From assembly GCA_003222385.1 (NCBI GenBank), contig QHVV01000112.1:17286-73869 (forward strand): a DNA stretch of 56,584 bases. Direction: 5' to 3'. The notes under the pieces are model-generated. The model ran no database searches. It saw only the letters and a program-made list of their open reading frames with translations, and had not been told where the DNA came from. Below are positions 15,925 through 26,258 of this stretch, piece by piece. The position numbers and the translations under genes were made by a program. The first letter of the stretch is position 1, and the number at the start of each line of letters is the position of its first letter. This DNA is from Acidobacteriota bacterium. GTDB lineage: Bacteria > Acidobacteriota > Thermoanaerobaculia > UBA5066 > Gp7-AA6.

Positions 15925-16482
15925 CTATGCCATCTTCACGAAGGCCTTCGGGTCGCTCCACTGACCCCGCTCGTAGATGTACCGAACGGCGGTGTCGACG
16001 ACGAGCTGTCCGTCGTCCGTGGAGACCTCGATCTCGACGCGCTCCATCGGTCTCGGGGTCGGACCCTCGAAGTTCACGCCGGACATGTAGTAGCCGGAGC
16101 CATGGCACGGACACTTGAACTTGTTCTGCGCCTGCAGCCAGTTCGGCGTGCAGCCCAGGTGCGTGCATCGGGCGAAGATGGCGTACATCGAATCGCTGTT
16201 CCGCACGATCCAGACCCGGTACTTCGCCTTCCACCTCTCGTCCACGCCGAAGGCGTAGGTCGACGGGTCGCCCGCCTTGAAGCGGGTCGGCGGCTCGAAG
16301 AGGACGTTGGGAAACAGGAAGCGCAGCGACGCGGTCAGGCCGGCGCCCGTCGCCGCCGCGAACCCGACCCAGGCGATCGTCATCCACTTGAAGGTCGAGC
16401 GGCGCGTGACTCCGTCCTCCAGGACCTCGGTGGAAGGAGCCTCACGAGACGGCCGGATCGCTCTCTTCTGCGGCGTCGACAT
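15925..16482 (-). CDS. Rieske iron-sulfur protein
   Basis: High-potential [2Fe-2S] subunit of the bc-type complex, 185 residues. One N-terminal helix ([20 protein letters not shown]) anchors a periplasmic domain with the two cluster loops CTHLGC and CPCHGSGY. The ATG at 16482 (MSTPQKRAI) is preferred over the in-frame TTG at 16500, which begins an unsupported six-residue extension. It heads the cytochrome part of the block. A REP-type hairpin separates it from the HEAT-repeat gene upstream, so it may have its own promoter or be differentially stable within a longer transcript. Confidence 0.95.
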   Translation of the reverse strand: MSTPQKRAIRPSREAPSTEVLEDGVTRRSTFKWMTIAWVGFAAATGAGLTASLRFLFPNVLFEPPTRFKAGDPSTYAFGVDERWKAKYRVWIVRNSDSMYAIFARCTHLGCTPNWLQAQNKFKCPCHGSGYYMSGVNFEGPTPRPMERVEIEVSTDDGQLVVDTAVRYIYERGQWSDPKAFVKMA

Positions 16483-16504
16483 GCTCAGCGAGATTACCAA
16501 ACTC

Positions 16505-16567
16505 GGGGTCAGGTCTTCACCTGGCCACGCCGTCGGCGGAGCGAGTCCGAGGTGAAGGCCTGACCCC
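16505..16567. repeat. REP-type inverted repeat with GGGGTCAGG arms
   Basis: Arms GGGGTCAGGTCTTCACCT (16505-16522) and AGGTGAAGGCCTGACCCC (16550-16567) pair over 18 bases with a single G-T mismatch; a GC-rich 27-base centre can fold further. The GGGGTCAGG-C/T-CTTCAC core is a repeat I associate with REP elements mobilised by Y1/RAYT transposases. It lies in the 103-base gap between the Rieske and HEAT genes. No transposase is present in the window. Confidence 0.75.
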
Positions 16568-16585
16568 AGCCATGCCGTTCTCGTT

Positions 16586-17491
16586 TCAGCCCGCGGGCCG
16601 CCGCGTCGCTTCGATCGCCTGGCGCGCGGCGTCGCGCACGCGCAGGTTCAGATCTTCGCGCGCGACTTTTTCGAGGATCGGGAGGCTCCCTTCGTCGCGC
16701 AGGAGAGCGAACGCTTTCAGCGCGTTCACCATCGCCGACTCGACCTGATCCGAGGACAGAGGCGCCTGCCGCGCGAGCGCCGCGCGGTCGATCATCGATC
16801 GCAGCACCGCGACGCCGGAGCCGTCACCGAGAGACGCGAGCGCGATCGCCGCGTTCCATCGCACGTCGGGAACGCGGTCTTCGAGCAGGACCCGCAGCCG
16901 CGGAGCGGCCGAGCGGTCTCCCAGCTTTCCCAGGACGTAAGCCGCCATCTTGCGCATGCCCGGGTCTTCCGAGCGCGAAGCCTCTAGGACGACGTCGAGC
17001 GCGCGCCGGTCTCCGAGCATCCCGAGCGCCCAGATCGAGTACAGCCGGGTTTCGGGGTCCGGATCCGTCGCCGCGGTCTTCAGAACCGGAACCGCCGAGC
17101 GGTCCTGGAGCTTTCCGAGCGCGAGGACGAGATACCGGCGGACCCGGACGTCGTCGGGCCGGGAAGGCGAAAGCGCCGCGAACAGGCGCAGGCTCTCGCG
17201 AGCGACGGCATCGCGCTCCGGGCCCGGCTTCATGCTGCCGATCCGACGCGACAGCTCGAACGCGGCCTGCCACCGGCGCCCGGCGGACCCTCCTCGCACT
17301 TCGTCGAGATAATCTCGCGGCGAGCGGCGCTCGAACGTCATCAGGCTGAAGAGGAGAAAGATCCCGACGGCGGTTCCGACGACGAGAAGCGGAAGGACGA
17401 AGAATCGGACGACGAGGCGCCCGGCGCCGGGCGGCCGTCCGAGCTCTTCGTCTTCGGAGAGCTCGTCCGCCGGCGGGCGGTCCTCGGTCAC
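16586..17491 (-). CDS. Membrane-anchored HEAT-repeat protein
   Basis: A 301-residue protein. An acidic N-terminus leads to one transmembrane helix (VVRFFVLPLLVVGTAVGIFLLFSL, about residues 27-50), then about six HEAT-like helical pairs: VRRYLVLALGKLQDRSAVPVL, TRLYSIWALGMLGDRRALDVV, MRKMAAYVLGKLGDRSAAPRL, VRWNAAIALASLGDGSGVAVL and others. Such repeats bind proteins. Its place between the polyferredoxin (19 bases upstream) and the Rieske/cytochrome b genes suggests an assembly or docking role for the electron-transfer complex; that is inference from position. Confidence 0.85.
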   Translation of the reverse strand: MTEDRPPADELSEDEELGRPPGAGRLVVRFFVLPLLVVGTAVGIFLLFSLMTFERRSPRDYLDEVRGGSAGRRWQAAFELSRRIGSMKPGPERDAVARESLRLFAALSPSRPDDVRVRRYLVLALGKLQDRSAVPVLKTAATDPDPETRLYSIWALGMLGDRRALDVVLEASRSEDPGMRKMAAYVLGKLGDRSAAPRLRVLLEDRVPDVRWNAAIALASLGDGSGVAVLRSMIDRAALARQAPLSSDQVESAMVNALKAFALLRDEGSLPILEKVAREDLNLRVRDAARQAIEATRRPAG

Positions 17492-17510
17492 GGAATCGGG
17501 GGGCGGCAGC

Positions 17511-17957
17511 TCACAGAACGGGCAGGTATCGCTTCGCCTGCGTGATCGGGTTCGGAACGAAGATCGCGTCCTTGTCGCAGACGGTCTCGCAGAGCCGACA
17601 GGAGACGCACGGACCGGCGTCCACCTCCGCGATCTTGTGAAAGGTCTCCTGCAGCGGGTCGTCGATCAGATAGATGCAGTCGAACGGACAGATGTCGATG
17701 CAGAACTCGCAGCCGGTGCAGAGGTCCCGGTCGACGATCGCCTTGGGGATGTCGCGGGGCTTGACCTTCTCGATGAGCTCGCCCTTCTGGTCCTGGATGC
17801 AGGAGACCGGGCAGTAGCGGGCGCAGACCGAACAGTCGATGCAACGGTCCGCGTGGATGACGTACTTCTCGTTCTTGTCCCCCGTGATCGTGTGGGTCGG
17901 ACACTTGATCTCGCAGACCCCGCAGCCGATGCAGGTGTCGGTGATGAAATGCGGCAT
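17511..17957 (-). CDS. Polyferredoxin with four [4Fe-4S] motifs
   Basis: A 148-residue soluble iron-sulfur protein. Four cluster motifs are visible: CIGCGVCEIKCP, CIDCSVCARYCP, CTGCEFCIDICP and CVSCRLCETVCD, so two tandem 2x[4Fe-4S] ferredoxin domains. No signal peptide or membrane helix is seen, so it should work on the cytoplasmic side. It is the first gene of the minus-strand respiratory block and is followed by the HEAT protein and the bc-type complex. That arrangement raises the possibility that it carries electrons to or from the membrane complex. The donor is unknown. An AT-rich leader (17958-18020) probably holds its promoter. Confidence 0.93.
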   Translation of the reverse strand: MPHFITDTCIGCGVCEIKCPTHTITGDKNEKYVIHADRCIDCSVCARYCPVSCIQDQKGELIEKVKPRDIPKAIVDRDLCTGCEFCIDICPFDCIYLIDDPLQETFHKIAEVDAGPCVSCRLCETVCDKDAIFVPNPITQAKRYLPVL

Positions 17958-18107
17958 CTTTCGAGAAAACCTTGATAAAGACGGAGTTATTCTGCTCCAA
18001 CCGGCTTGTGAAAAATATCACGAGCTCGGCCCGAGGCCGGCCGCGGCGAGCGGCGGAGAGAGAACTTTCCGCCGCCGACCGCGTTCTGTGAGACGAGGGG
18101 GACTTGC

Positions 18108-18668
18108 ATGAAGGAGATCCGGGCGATCGTTCTGGGCCTGGTGGTCTTGATGTTGATCGCCGCTGCACTGGCGTTCTGGCGCCGTCCGGCGCCCGAGTTT
18201 TCGCGCGTGAAAGGGTTCAAGGTCGAGATGAAGGAACGGGAGGGAGACTCCACCCATCGCGTTACTTTCTCGCTCCCCTCGAGCCTGGTCGCGCGGGTCG
18301 CCAAGCTCTCTCCGATCCGGCGCTTCGGCGCCGACCTCCACGGGAGCTGGGACAGTAGCGACATCACGCCGCGCCAGATCTTGGACGCCGCCGGACAAAG
18401 CGCCCCCGGCCGGCCCGGCGTGATCAAAAAAGAGGACCATACGATCGAGGTCATGGCCGAAGGCTCCGCCCTCGACATCGTGTTTCGCGACGACTGGGGA
18501 AAGACAGTTCACGTGAGGATGCCCCGGGCCATCGTCGAGAGCCTCTCGGGCGACCGCGAGATCACGCCCAAAGAGCTGCTTCAGCGCATCGATGAGCTCG
18601 GGCCGGGCGACGTCGTCGTCGTGAAGGACGGTGACAAGGAAGTCACGATCACGGCCGAGCCGCGATAG
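18108..18668 (+). CDS. Membrane-anchored hypothetical protein
   Basis: A 186-residue protein of unknown function. One N-terminal helix (IVLGLVVLMLIAAALAFW) is followed by a soluble extracytoplasmic domain of about 155 residues with regular beta-strand-like hydrophobicity (TFSLPSSLVARVAKL; ALDIVFRDDWGKTVHVRMPRAIVESL; GDVVVVKDGDKEVTITAE). No cysteines are present. The start ATG follows a GAGGGGGA site seven bases upstream. It is divergent from the polyferredoxin gene and 48 bases before the DUF255 gene. I do not recognise the family. Confidence 0.75.
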   Translation: MKEIRAIVLGLVVLMLIAAALAFWRRPAPEFSRVKGFKVEMKEREGDSTHRVTFSLPSSLVARVAKLSPIRRFGADLHGSWDSSDITPRQILDAAGQSAPGRPGVIKKEDHTIEVMAEGSALDIVFRDDWGKTVHVRMPRAIVESLSGDREITPKELLQRIDELGPGDVVVVKDGDKEVTITAEPR

Positions 18669-18716
18669 ACCCTCTCTCAGGAATCCTCCGGGGGCGCGGC
18701 GGGTTATCCCGTTCCC

Positions 18717-20751
<2,035 letters not shown>

Positions 20752-20759
<8 letters not shown>

Positions 20760-21174
20760 TTCGATCGGTCCCGGAAGGCTGCGGGCCGTCGGTCCGTCCG
20801 AGCCCGCGAAACCGCGCCGGCGCGGCCCGGGGATCGCCGTGATCGCGGTCATGGTCTACGGTCTCGCGTTCGTCGGAATGCTCTGGTTCTTCGCGGGAAA
20901 AGCGCGACACCCGGCTCCGCGGCCGAAGGCCGTTTCGCCGGCCACCTCCTTGAGCACCAACCGCGCCTCCCTTCTCGCCGGCACCGGGCTGCCGCCGCTC
21001 GCGCGCGAGGAATACGTGGGCCGACTCGTTATGGACTGCTGCGACTGCGGCTGCGACTTGAACCTCCGCCGTTGCCTTCTCTCGGACCGGTCCTGCACCC
21101 GGAGTCCGGAGCTCGCGAAGGACCGTCTGCAGCGCGCGGCTTCGCCTCCCGAGCTCGCCGCTTCCGCGCCGTGA
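20752..21174 (+). CDS. Cysteine-rich membrane-anchored small protein
   Basis: A 140-residue protein with a single membrane helix ([23 protein letters not shown], about residues 27-49) and a C-terminal cysteine cluster, [21 protein letters not shown]. The C-x-C-G-C...C...D-x2-C layout looks like a small metal- or disulfide-bearing module that I have seen attached to periplasmic thiol proteins, but I cannot name a family with confidence. Its ATG overlaps the DUF255 gene and its stop overlaps the deacetylase start, so it is translated within that operon; the pairing with a CHWCH protein hints at redox or metal handling. Confidence 0.65.
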
Positions 21175-22190
21175 CGACGGGCCTCGTCTTCGACGAGGTC
21201 TTTCTCCGCCACCGCGCGCCGTACGAGCATCCGGAACATCCCGGACGCCTCGCCGCAATCTGGAACCGGTTAAAAGAAATCGGTCTGCTCGACCGCTGCC
21301 GGCGGATCCCGGCGCGGGAGGCGACTCGCGAAGAGCTTCTCGCAATCCACACCCCGGATCACGTCGACAGAGTCTTCGCCACGGCTCGCCGCGATTTCGT
21401 CCAGCTCGACCCCGACACCTACACGAGCCGAGAATCCGCGGAAGTGGCCCGGAAGGCGGCCGGCGGCGTGGTCGACCTCGCGCTCGGGGTCGTCTCCGGA
21501 ACGCTCGCCAACGGCTTCGCGCTGGTCCGCCCGCCGGGACACCACGCCGAAGCGGATCGGGCGATGGGTTTCTGCCTCTTCAACAACGTCGCAATCGCCG
21601 CTCAGGCGGCGCGGCTTGCGGGCCTCCGCCGCGTGCTGATCGTGGACTGGGACGTTCATCACGGCAATGGCACGCAGGCGAGCTTCGAGGAAGACCCGGA
21701 CGTCCTGTACTTCTCGACGCACCAGTTTCCGTTCTATCCGGGCACGGGCGCGGCGACGGAAGTCGGAAGCGGAGCCGGCCGCGGCACTACCGTCAACGTG
21801 CCGTGGCCGGCGGGAATGGGAGATGCCGAATATCTCGCGGCCTTCGACCGCGTGCTGCTGCCGATCGCCCGCGAGTTCCGGCCGGAGCTCTCCCTCGTGT
21901 CCTGCGGGTTCGACGCGGCCGCGGGCGATCTCCTGGGAGGGATGCTCCTTTCCCCGGACGGTTACGCGGCGATGACCGAACGCGTCGCCTCTCTCGCCGG
22001 AGGACGGGTCGTGCTCGCCCTCGAAGGAGGCTACAACCTCGAGGCGGTCGCGGCGGCCGCCGCGGCGTGCACGCGCACGCTGCTCGGTGAAAGCGTCGCC
22101 GGACCCGAGGCGGGTCCACCCAACGCGGTGGCCGAGCGGGTCATCCGGAAGACGCTCGACGCGCAGCGGCCGTACTGGCCGGGGCTCTGA
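21171..22190 (+). CDS. Histone-deacetylase-family (acetoin utilization/APAH-like) hydrolase
   Basis: Zinc-dependent amidohydrolase of the arginase/deacetylase fold, 339 residues. Catalytic segments are intact: LVRPPGHHAEADRAMGFCLFNN (active-site His pair), VLIVDWDVHHGNGTQ (zinc Asp and His), SCGFDAAAGDLLGGM (second zinc Asp) and LALEGGYNLEAV (the position of the transition-state Tyr). Bacterial members remove acetyl groups from polyamines, acetylated lysines or small amides; the substrate here is unknown. The GTG start at 21171 overlaps the preceding TGA, and the next 15 codons ([25 protein letters not shown]) match the family N-terminus. Confidence 0.94.
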   Translation: MTTGLVFDEVFLRHRAPYEHPEHPGRLAAIWNRLKEIGLLDRCRRIPAREATREELLAIHTPDHVDRVFATARRDFVQLDPDTYTSRESAEVARKAAGGVVDLALGVVSGTLANGFALVRPPGHHAEADRAMGFCLFNNVAIAAQAARLAGLRRVLIVDWDVHHGNGTQASFEEDPDVLYFSTHQFPFYPGTGAATEVGSGAGRGTTVNVPWPAGMGDAEYLAAFDRVLLPIAREFRPELSLVSCGFDAAAGDLLGGMLLSPDGYAAMTERVASLAGGRVVLALEGGYNLEAVAAAAAACTRTLLGESVAGPEAGPPNAVAERVIRKTLDAQRPYWPGL

Positions 22191-22235
22191 GCTTCATCCG
22201 CGATTCACCTTTTCCGGGCTAGACTGTTCTCTCCG

Positions 22236-23021
22236 ATGACAACGTCTCTTCCCGGGCGAAAGAGTCGAGAGAGCCGCGGGCCGGCGATCTCCCGGACCCT
22301 CCGGTCGGCCGGATTTCTCGGGCTCGCCATTCCGGCCTACGCGATGCTCGCCTACGTCGTGCTGCCGGCCGTCTGGCGCCGGCACGGCGCGCTGCCGCCG
22401 GACGGAGCGTTTCCGCGCCTGACCTACACCGCCGAAGGGATTCCGGCCGATCCGATCAACGTCGCTCTCGTCGGGACGAGAGAGGACGTCGTCGCCGCGA
22501 TGCGCGCGGCCGGTTGGATCCAGGCCGACCGCATCACTTTTCGGAGCGGCCTGCGCGACGCGGGGAGCGTTCTGTTCGACCGGCCGTACTCCGCGGCGCC
22601 TATGAGCACGCATTTCGTGGCCCGCCGCCGGCCGCAGGACATCGCGTTCGAGCAGCTCGTCGGAAGGAGTCCCCGACGACGGCACCACGTCCGATTCTGG
22701 CGCTACGGCGGGAGGAGCGGCGGACGAGCCGTCTGGCTCGGCGCAGCGAGCTTCGACCGAAGCCTCGGGATCTCCCGCTTCACGGGTGAAGTGATGCACC
22801 ACATCGACCCGCGGATCGATGCCGAGCGTGACAAGCTGATCGAAGACCTCGGCCACGCCGGTCGCATCGGCGGAACCTCCCGCGTCACCGGATATCTCTC
22901 CGCGCGCCGGGGCCGCAACGGCGGCGGTGACTGGTACGTCACGGACGGGCGGCTGGCCGTCGTCGTGCTGCGGCCCCTCGCCCCCGTTACTTCTTTTTCT
23001 TCGACGCGGCCGCGGGCTTGA
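22236..23021 (+). CDS. LssY C-terminal domain protein
   Basis: A 261-residue protein. A membrane helix (FLGLAIPAYAMLAYVVLPAVW) is followed by the LssY C-terminal domain, recognisable from DPINVALVGTREDVVAAMRAAGW, PMSTHFVARRRPQDIAFEQ, RHHVRFWRY and LGAASFDRSLGIS...HHIDPRIDAERD. The domain appears alone or fused to PAP2 phosphatases and is of unknown function. A TAGACT -10-like box ends 10 bases before the ATG with no ribosome site, so a leaderless mRNA is likely. Its 3' end overlaps the convergent gene by 35 bases. Confidence 0.85.
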   Translation: MTTSLPGRKSRESRGPAISRTLRSAGFLGLAIPAYAMLAYVVLPAVWRRHGALPPDGAFPRLTYTAEGIPADPINVALVGTREDVVAAMRAAGWIQADRITFRSGLRDAGSVLFDRPYSAAPMSTHFVARRRPQDIAFEQLVGRSPRRRHHVRFWRYGGRSGGRAVWLGAASFDRSLGISRFTGEVMHHIDPRIDAERDKLIEDLGHAGRIGGTSRVTGYLSARRGRNGGGDWYVTDGRLAVVVLRPLAPVTSFSSTRPRA

Positions 23022-23277
23022 CCTCGACGGAGGTCGCGGTCATCCGGTATTCGATCGTGACCTTGTCGCCGACTTTCAGGTTCGCCGGGACTTTCGACGA
23101 CGGATCCCGCGCGATTTCCCAGCGGTCCTTGCCCTTCTGGACCGCGATCATGTCGTTGGAGACCTCGAGGACCGGTCCCGTGACCTGGTAGGTCTTCGCG
23201 GTCATTCCCCGGGCGCCGGCGGCCAGCAGAAGACCCGCCACGAGAAGCAGTGCAAAGAGCGTCGAGCGTCGGACCAC
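22987..23277 (-). CDS. Small secreted hypothetical protein
   Basis: A 96-residue exported protein. The signal peptide (LFALLLVAGLLLAAGARG) is followed by a compact beta-rich domain, TYQVTGPVLEVSNDMIAVQKGKDRWEIARD...LKVGDKVTIEYRMTATSVEV, and a Lys-rich tail. The pattern resembles small OB-like or DUF5666-type periplasmic modules (a value, then 'flow'/'identity' strands), but the family is not certain. The GTG start has a good AAAGGAG site. It overlaps the end of the LssY-C gene tail to tail. Confidence 0.75.
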   Translation of the reverse strand: MVRRSTLFALLLVAGLLLAAGARGMTAKTYQVTGPVLEVSNDMIAVQKGKDRWEIARDPSSKVPANLKVGDKVTIEYRMTATSVEVKPAAASKKKK

Positions 23278-23307
23278 GTGTGTTCTCCTTTCGAAAGTGG
23301 AGCGATT

Positions 23308-25663
23308 CTATTTCGGCCGGAGGACCAGGGTCTTGCGCGGAGGCGCGACGAACGGAAGGTACTCGCCCCGCCTCCAGAGCGGCAGCAGATCGCGATAGCG
23401 GCGATCGAAGACGTTTCCCGACTGGCCGGTCGGGTGAATGAAGACGGCGGCGCCGGGATCGGCGAGGTCGACGATCTGCCGGTAGCTCGGCCCGTCTGTC
23501 ATCCGGAAGGAGCCGTCGAGCCGGTAAGCGCCGACGTTGACGGTCGAGGCATCGCCGCCCTGCCCCGCCTCCAGGCTGAAGATTCCGCGGAGGCCGGCGA
23601 CCGCCTCGAACACGCCGTGCGGGAATCGGGCGTGGTGAAGGCGATCCCAGCGCCACCGCGCCGGATCATGCCCGAGCCGTCCCCGAAGGAACGAGACTGC
23701 GCGCGCGAGCGTCGCGCTCCGGAAATCGGCGCACGCTTCCCGCGCCGGAGTCCGCACGTCGTCGCACCAGTCCGAATCCGAGGCGAGCGCGCGGATGAGA
23801 AATCGAGACCGGACGACGCCCGCCGGAACCGATCCGAGCTCGTCTTCCGGCATCCGCGCGAGCTCGCCGTACCAGGCGGCGTAGATCGCGGCCGCCGCCG
23901 ACTCCGGCGCGAACTCGCGATTCCAGGCGGAGAGTCTCGCGAGCGCGTCGCGCGACGGCGCATCGGCCGGCATAGTGTCGAGCAGCAACGGGAGGAGCTC
24001 TTCGGCCTGGAGCGAAACCCGGTCGAGCTGGATCGATCGGACGTCGGAAACGCCGAGCTTCCCCTCCGCGAGAATCCGCTGCGTGATGCGCCGCGCGCGG
24101 TAGGGCTCCTGCCAGTCGCCTGCTATCCGATCGGCGGCTCGGCCCGGCACGACCCGGTTGTTCGCGGCCACGAGGAAGCCGCGCGCGGGGTCGAGCGCGC
24201 GCGGGAGCTCTTCGAAGGGGACGTACCCCCGCCAGTCGTCCTCTCCCGCGCCCGACGCGGGAAGAAGACCGTCCGCCCGCGGGCGGATCGGGATCGCTCC
24301 CGACGCCGTGTAGCCGATGTGGCCGGCGACGTCGGCGTAGAGGAAGTTCTGCGGGGGCGCGCGGAACAGCCGGACCGCGGAGACGAACTCATCCCAGCCC
24401 GGGGCGCGGTCGATTCCCTCGATCGCTTCGGCCGTGCGATCGGAGTCGTCGAGCGCCGTCCACCGCAAGGCGACGGCGCGGCCGAGCGTCGACGCGCCTT
24501 CCAGGACGTCCGAGACGACCGGGCCGTGGACGGAAGAGCGAACGAGGACGACGGCGTCGGAGCCGCCGCGGACGCGGATCGTTTCGCGCCGCGTCTCGAA
24601 GCGCTTCCATTCCTCCCGCCACCGATACCGCGAAGGATCCGCCGGATCGAGCTTCTCGATGAAGAGGTCTTCGACGTCCGGTTCGAGGCTGGTGAGCGCC
24701 CACGCGATCCGATCGTTGTGCCCGATGACGACGCCCGGAAGGCCCGGGAGCGTCGCGCCCGCGACGGAGAATCCGGGCGCAACGAGACGCGCGACGTACC
24801 AGACCGACGGAGCGCGCAGCGCGAGGTGCGGGTCGTTCGCGAGGATCGGCTTTCCCGAGACGGTCCGGGAGCCCGCGAGGACCCACGAGTTGCTGCCGGG
24901 GCCCGGATCGTCGGGGTCGCGGGCGCCGGCGCGCTCGAACGCAGCGTCGAGCCGCTCCCAGACCGGGAACGGAAATCGGTCATCGGGCATGGGGAATCGA
25001 GGCGGAAATCGATTTCCGCTTGCCAATTTTCGATTCCCGGCTCCGGGCTTCCACTCTCCTTCCTCCAGGATCGTCGGCTCTTCCGGCACCGGCGGCAGCA
25101 GCTCCGCGGCGCGCTTCTCTCCGACGGCGGCGACGAAACGCGCCCGGCGGATCTCGTCGCGGGCGTTTCTCGCCAGATCCCAGGCCATCAACTTCGCCCA
25201 GACGAGGGAGTCGACCGGATCGAAGGGCGCCGGAGTGCAACGGAGGATCCGGAACTCGACCGGCCGCGCGGACGACGAAAAGAGGAACGAGTTGATCCCG
25301 CGGACGTAGGCCTCGACGAGCTCCCGCGCGCACGGCGAAAGACTTTTCCACGCCGACTCGGCGGCGCGCCGGAAGCCGATCGTCCGGAGAAACCGATCGG
25401 CCGGCGCCGATGCGCCGCTGGTACTCCATCTGCCAGAGCCGGTCGCGCGCGTGGACGTAGCCCAGGCCGAAGAGAGCATCACCTTCGCTCGCCGCGCGAA
25501 TCGTCGGGACCCCGTGGGCGTCGGTCTCGATCGTCACCCGCGCCGAGAGCCCGGAGACCCGAACCGCCCCGCTCTCGCGCGGGAAGGTCGAAAGCGCGAG
25601 AAGCACGAGCGCCGCGACCGCCGCGCCCGTCGACACGGCGAGCGCGACGAGAACCTTTTTCAA
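23308..25663 (-). pseudogene. Penicillin acylase family (Ntn hydrolase) gene, broken near the N-terminus
   Basis: Periplasmic Ntn hydrolase related to penicillin/acyl-homoserine-lactone acylases. The signal helix VLVALAVSTGAAVAALVLLAL and alpha-chain start VTIETDAHGVPTIRAASEGDALFGLGYVHARDRLWQMEYQRRIGAG lie in one frame. From about 25405 the protein continues in another frame at ADRFLRTIGFRRAAESAWKSL. Family members have about a dozen extra residues between these blocks (typically RL-E-x-G...L..D), so a short out-of-frame deletion is likely. The nucleophile region GSNSWVLAGSRTVSGKPILANDPHL and later motifs are intact. The start could be TTG 25663 or ATG 25732. A start inside the second frame would lack secretion. 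Confidence 0.8.
24992..25037. repeat. Nested inverted repeat inside the acylase linker
   Basis: A perfect 18-base palindrome, GCGGAAATCGATTTCCGC (25002-25019), is enclosed by GGGAATCGA (24992-25000) and TCGATTCCC (25029-25037). The local AT content is well above the surrounding gene. In frame it gives the low-complexity linker NRKLASGNRFPPRFP just before the catalytic beta chain. Confidence 0.65.
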
Positions 25664-25703
25664 GCCGGCGCGACTGCTAGGAAAGGGACATTCGAGCGAG
25701 AGT

Positions 25704-26249
25704 CTAGTCTTGGTCGCTTGCTCCGGGAACATCTCCGAGAACGAGCCCGAGATCGTACGAGCCGTCGCCGAACTCGAGGGTCAGGGCGCCCTCGGCAAAG
25801 ACGGTCCGCTCCAGAGACAGGTCGATCCCGGGCGGCATCCACGGAGCCAGGTTCACCACCATGATGCGATCGTCCGGATAGTAAGTGAGGAGGCCGCGCG
25901 GCGCCTGCTGCACAAGGTACGAGAGGAGCTGATCCGGGATCGGGATGAAGGAGAGCGCCTGGACCTTGTCCAGAACGAACGCCAGGAACCCGTCCTTCAG
26001 CCGGAGCTGCGAGAGGGTCGCTTTCGCCGAGAGCGGCACGCCGAACCGGTGAATCATTGCCGTGACGGCGAGCTCGCCCGGCGTCACGTGGACTTTCAGG
26101 TCCTCGATCTCCGGAATCCGCTCGGCGAGGAGGGCGACCAACCGGTTCAGGGTCGGCTCGTCGAAGATGAGCGCGAGACCGCGCCAGCGAACGCGAAGGT
26201 CCTCGGAGGATGCGAGAGGAATCCGCTCGGTCGCCGATTCACGGTCCAT
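25704..26249 (-). CDS. Conserved hypothetical protein
   Basis: A 181-residue protein without signal peptide or membrane helix. It reads like a two-sheet beta sandwich: VRWRGLALIFDEPTLNRLVALL, LKVHVTPGELAVTAMIHRFGVPLSAKATLSQLRLKDGFLAFVLD, then LLSYLVQQAPRGLLTYYPDDRIMVVNLAPWMPPGIDL. The alternating pattern suggests a lipid-binding or scaffold fold but I cannot name a family. A TAGAAT box, which contains the UbiA stop codon, ends six bases before its ATG, so it can be transcribed as a leaderless mRNA as well as from the operon. Confidence 0.75.
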   Translation of the reverse strand: MDRESATERIPLASSEDLRVRWRGLALIFDEPTLNRLVALLAERIPEIEDLKVHVTPGELAVTAMIHRFGVPLSAKATLSQLRLKDGFLAFVLDKVQALSFIPIPDQLLSYLVQQAPRGLLTYYPDDRIMVVNLAPWMPPGIDLSLERTVFAEGALTLEFGDGSYDLGLVLGDVPGASDQD

Positions 26250-26258
26250 CGATTGATT

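Noticed and set aside
22927-25680. A 917-residue open frame antisense to the penicillin acylase
   Set aside because: No recognisable motifs and Arg-rich throughout; the opposite strand encodes an acylase with catalytic motifs.
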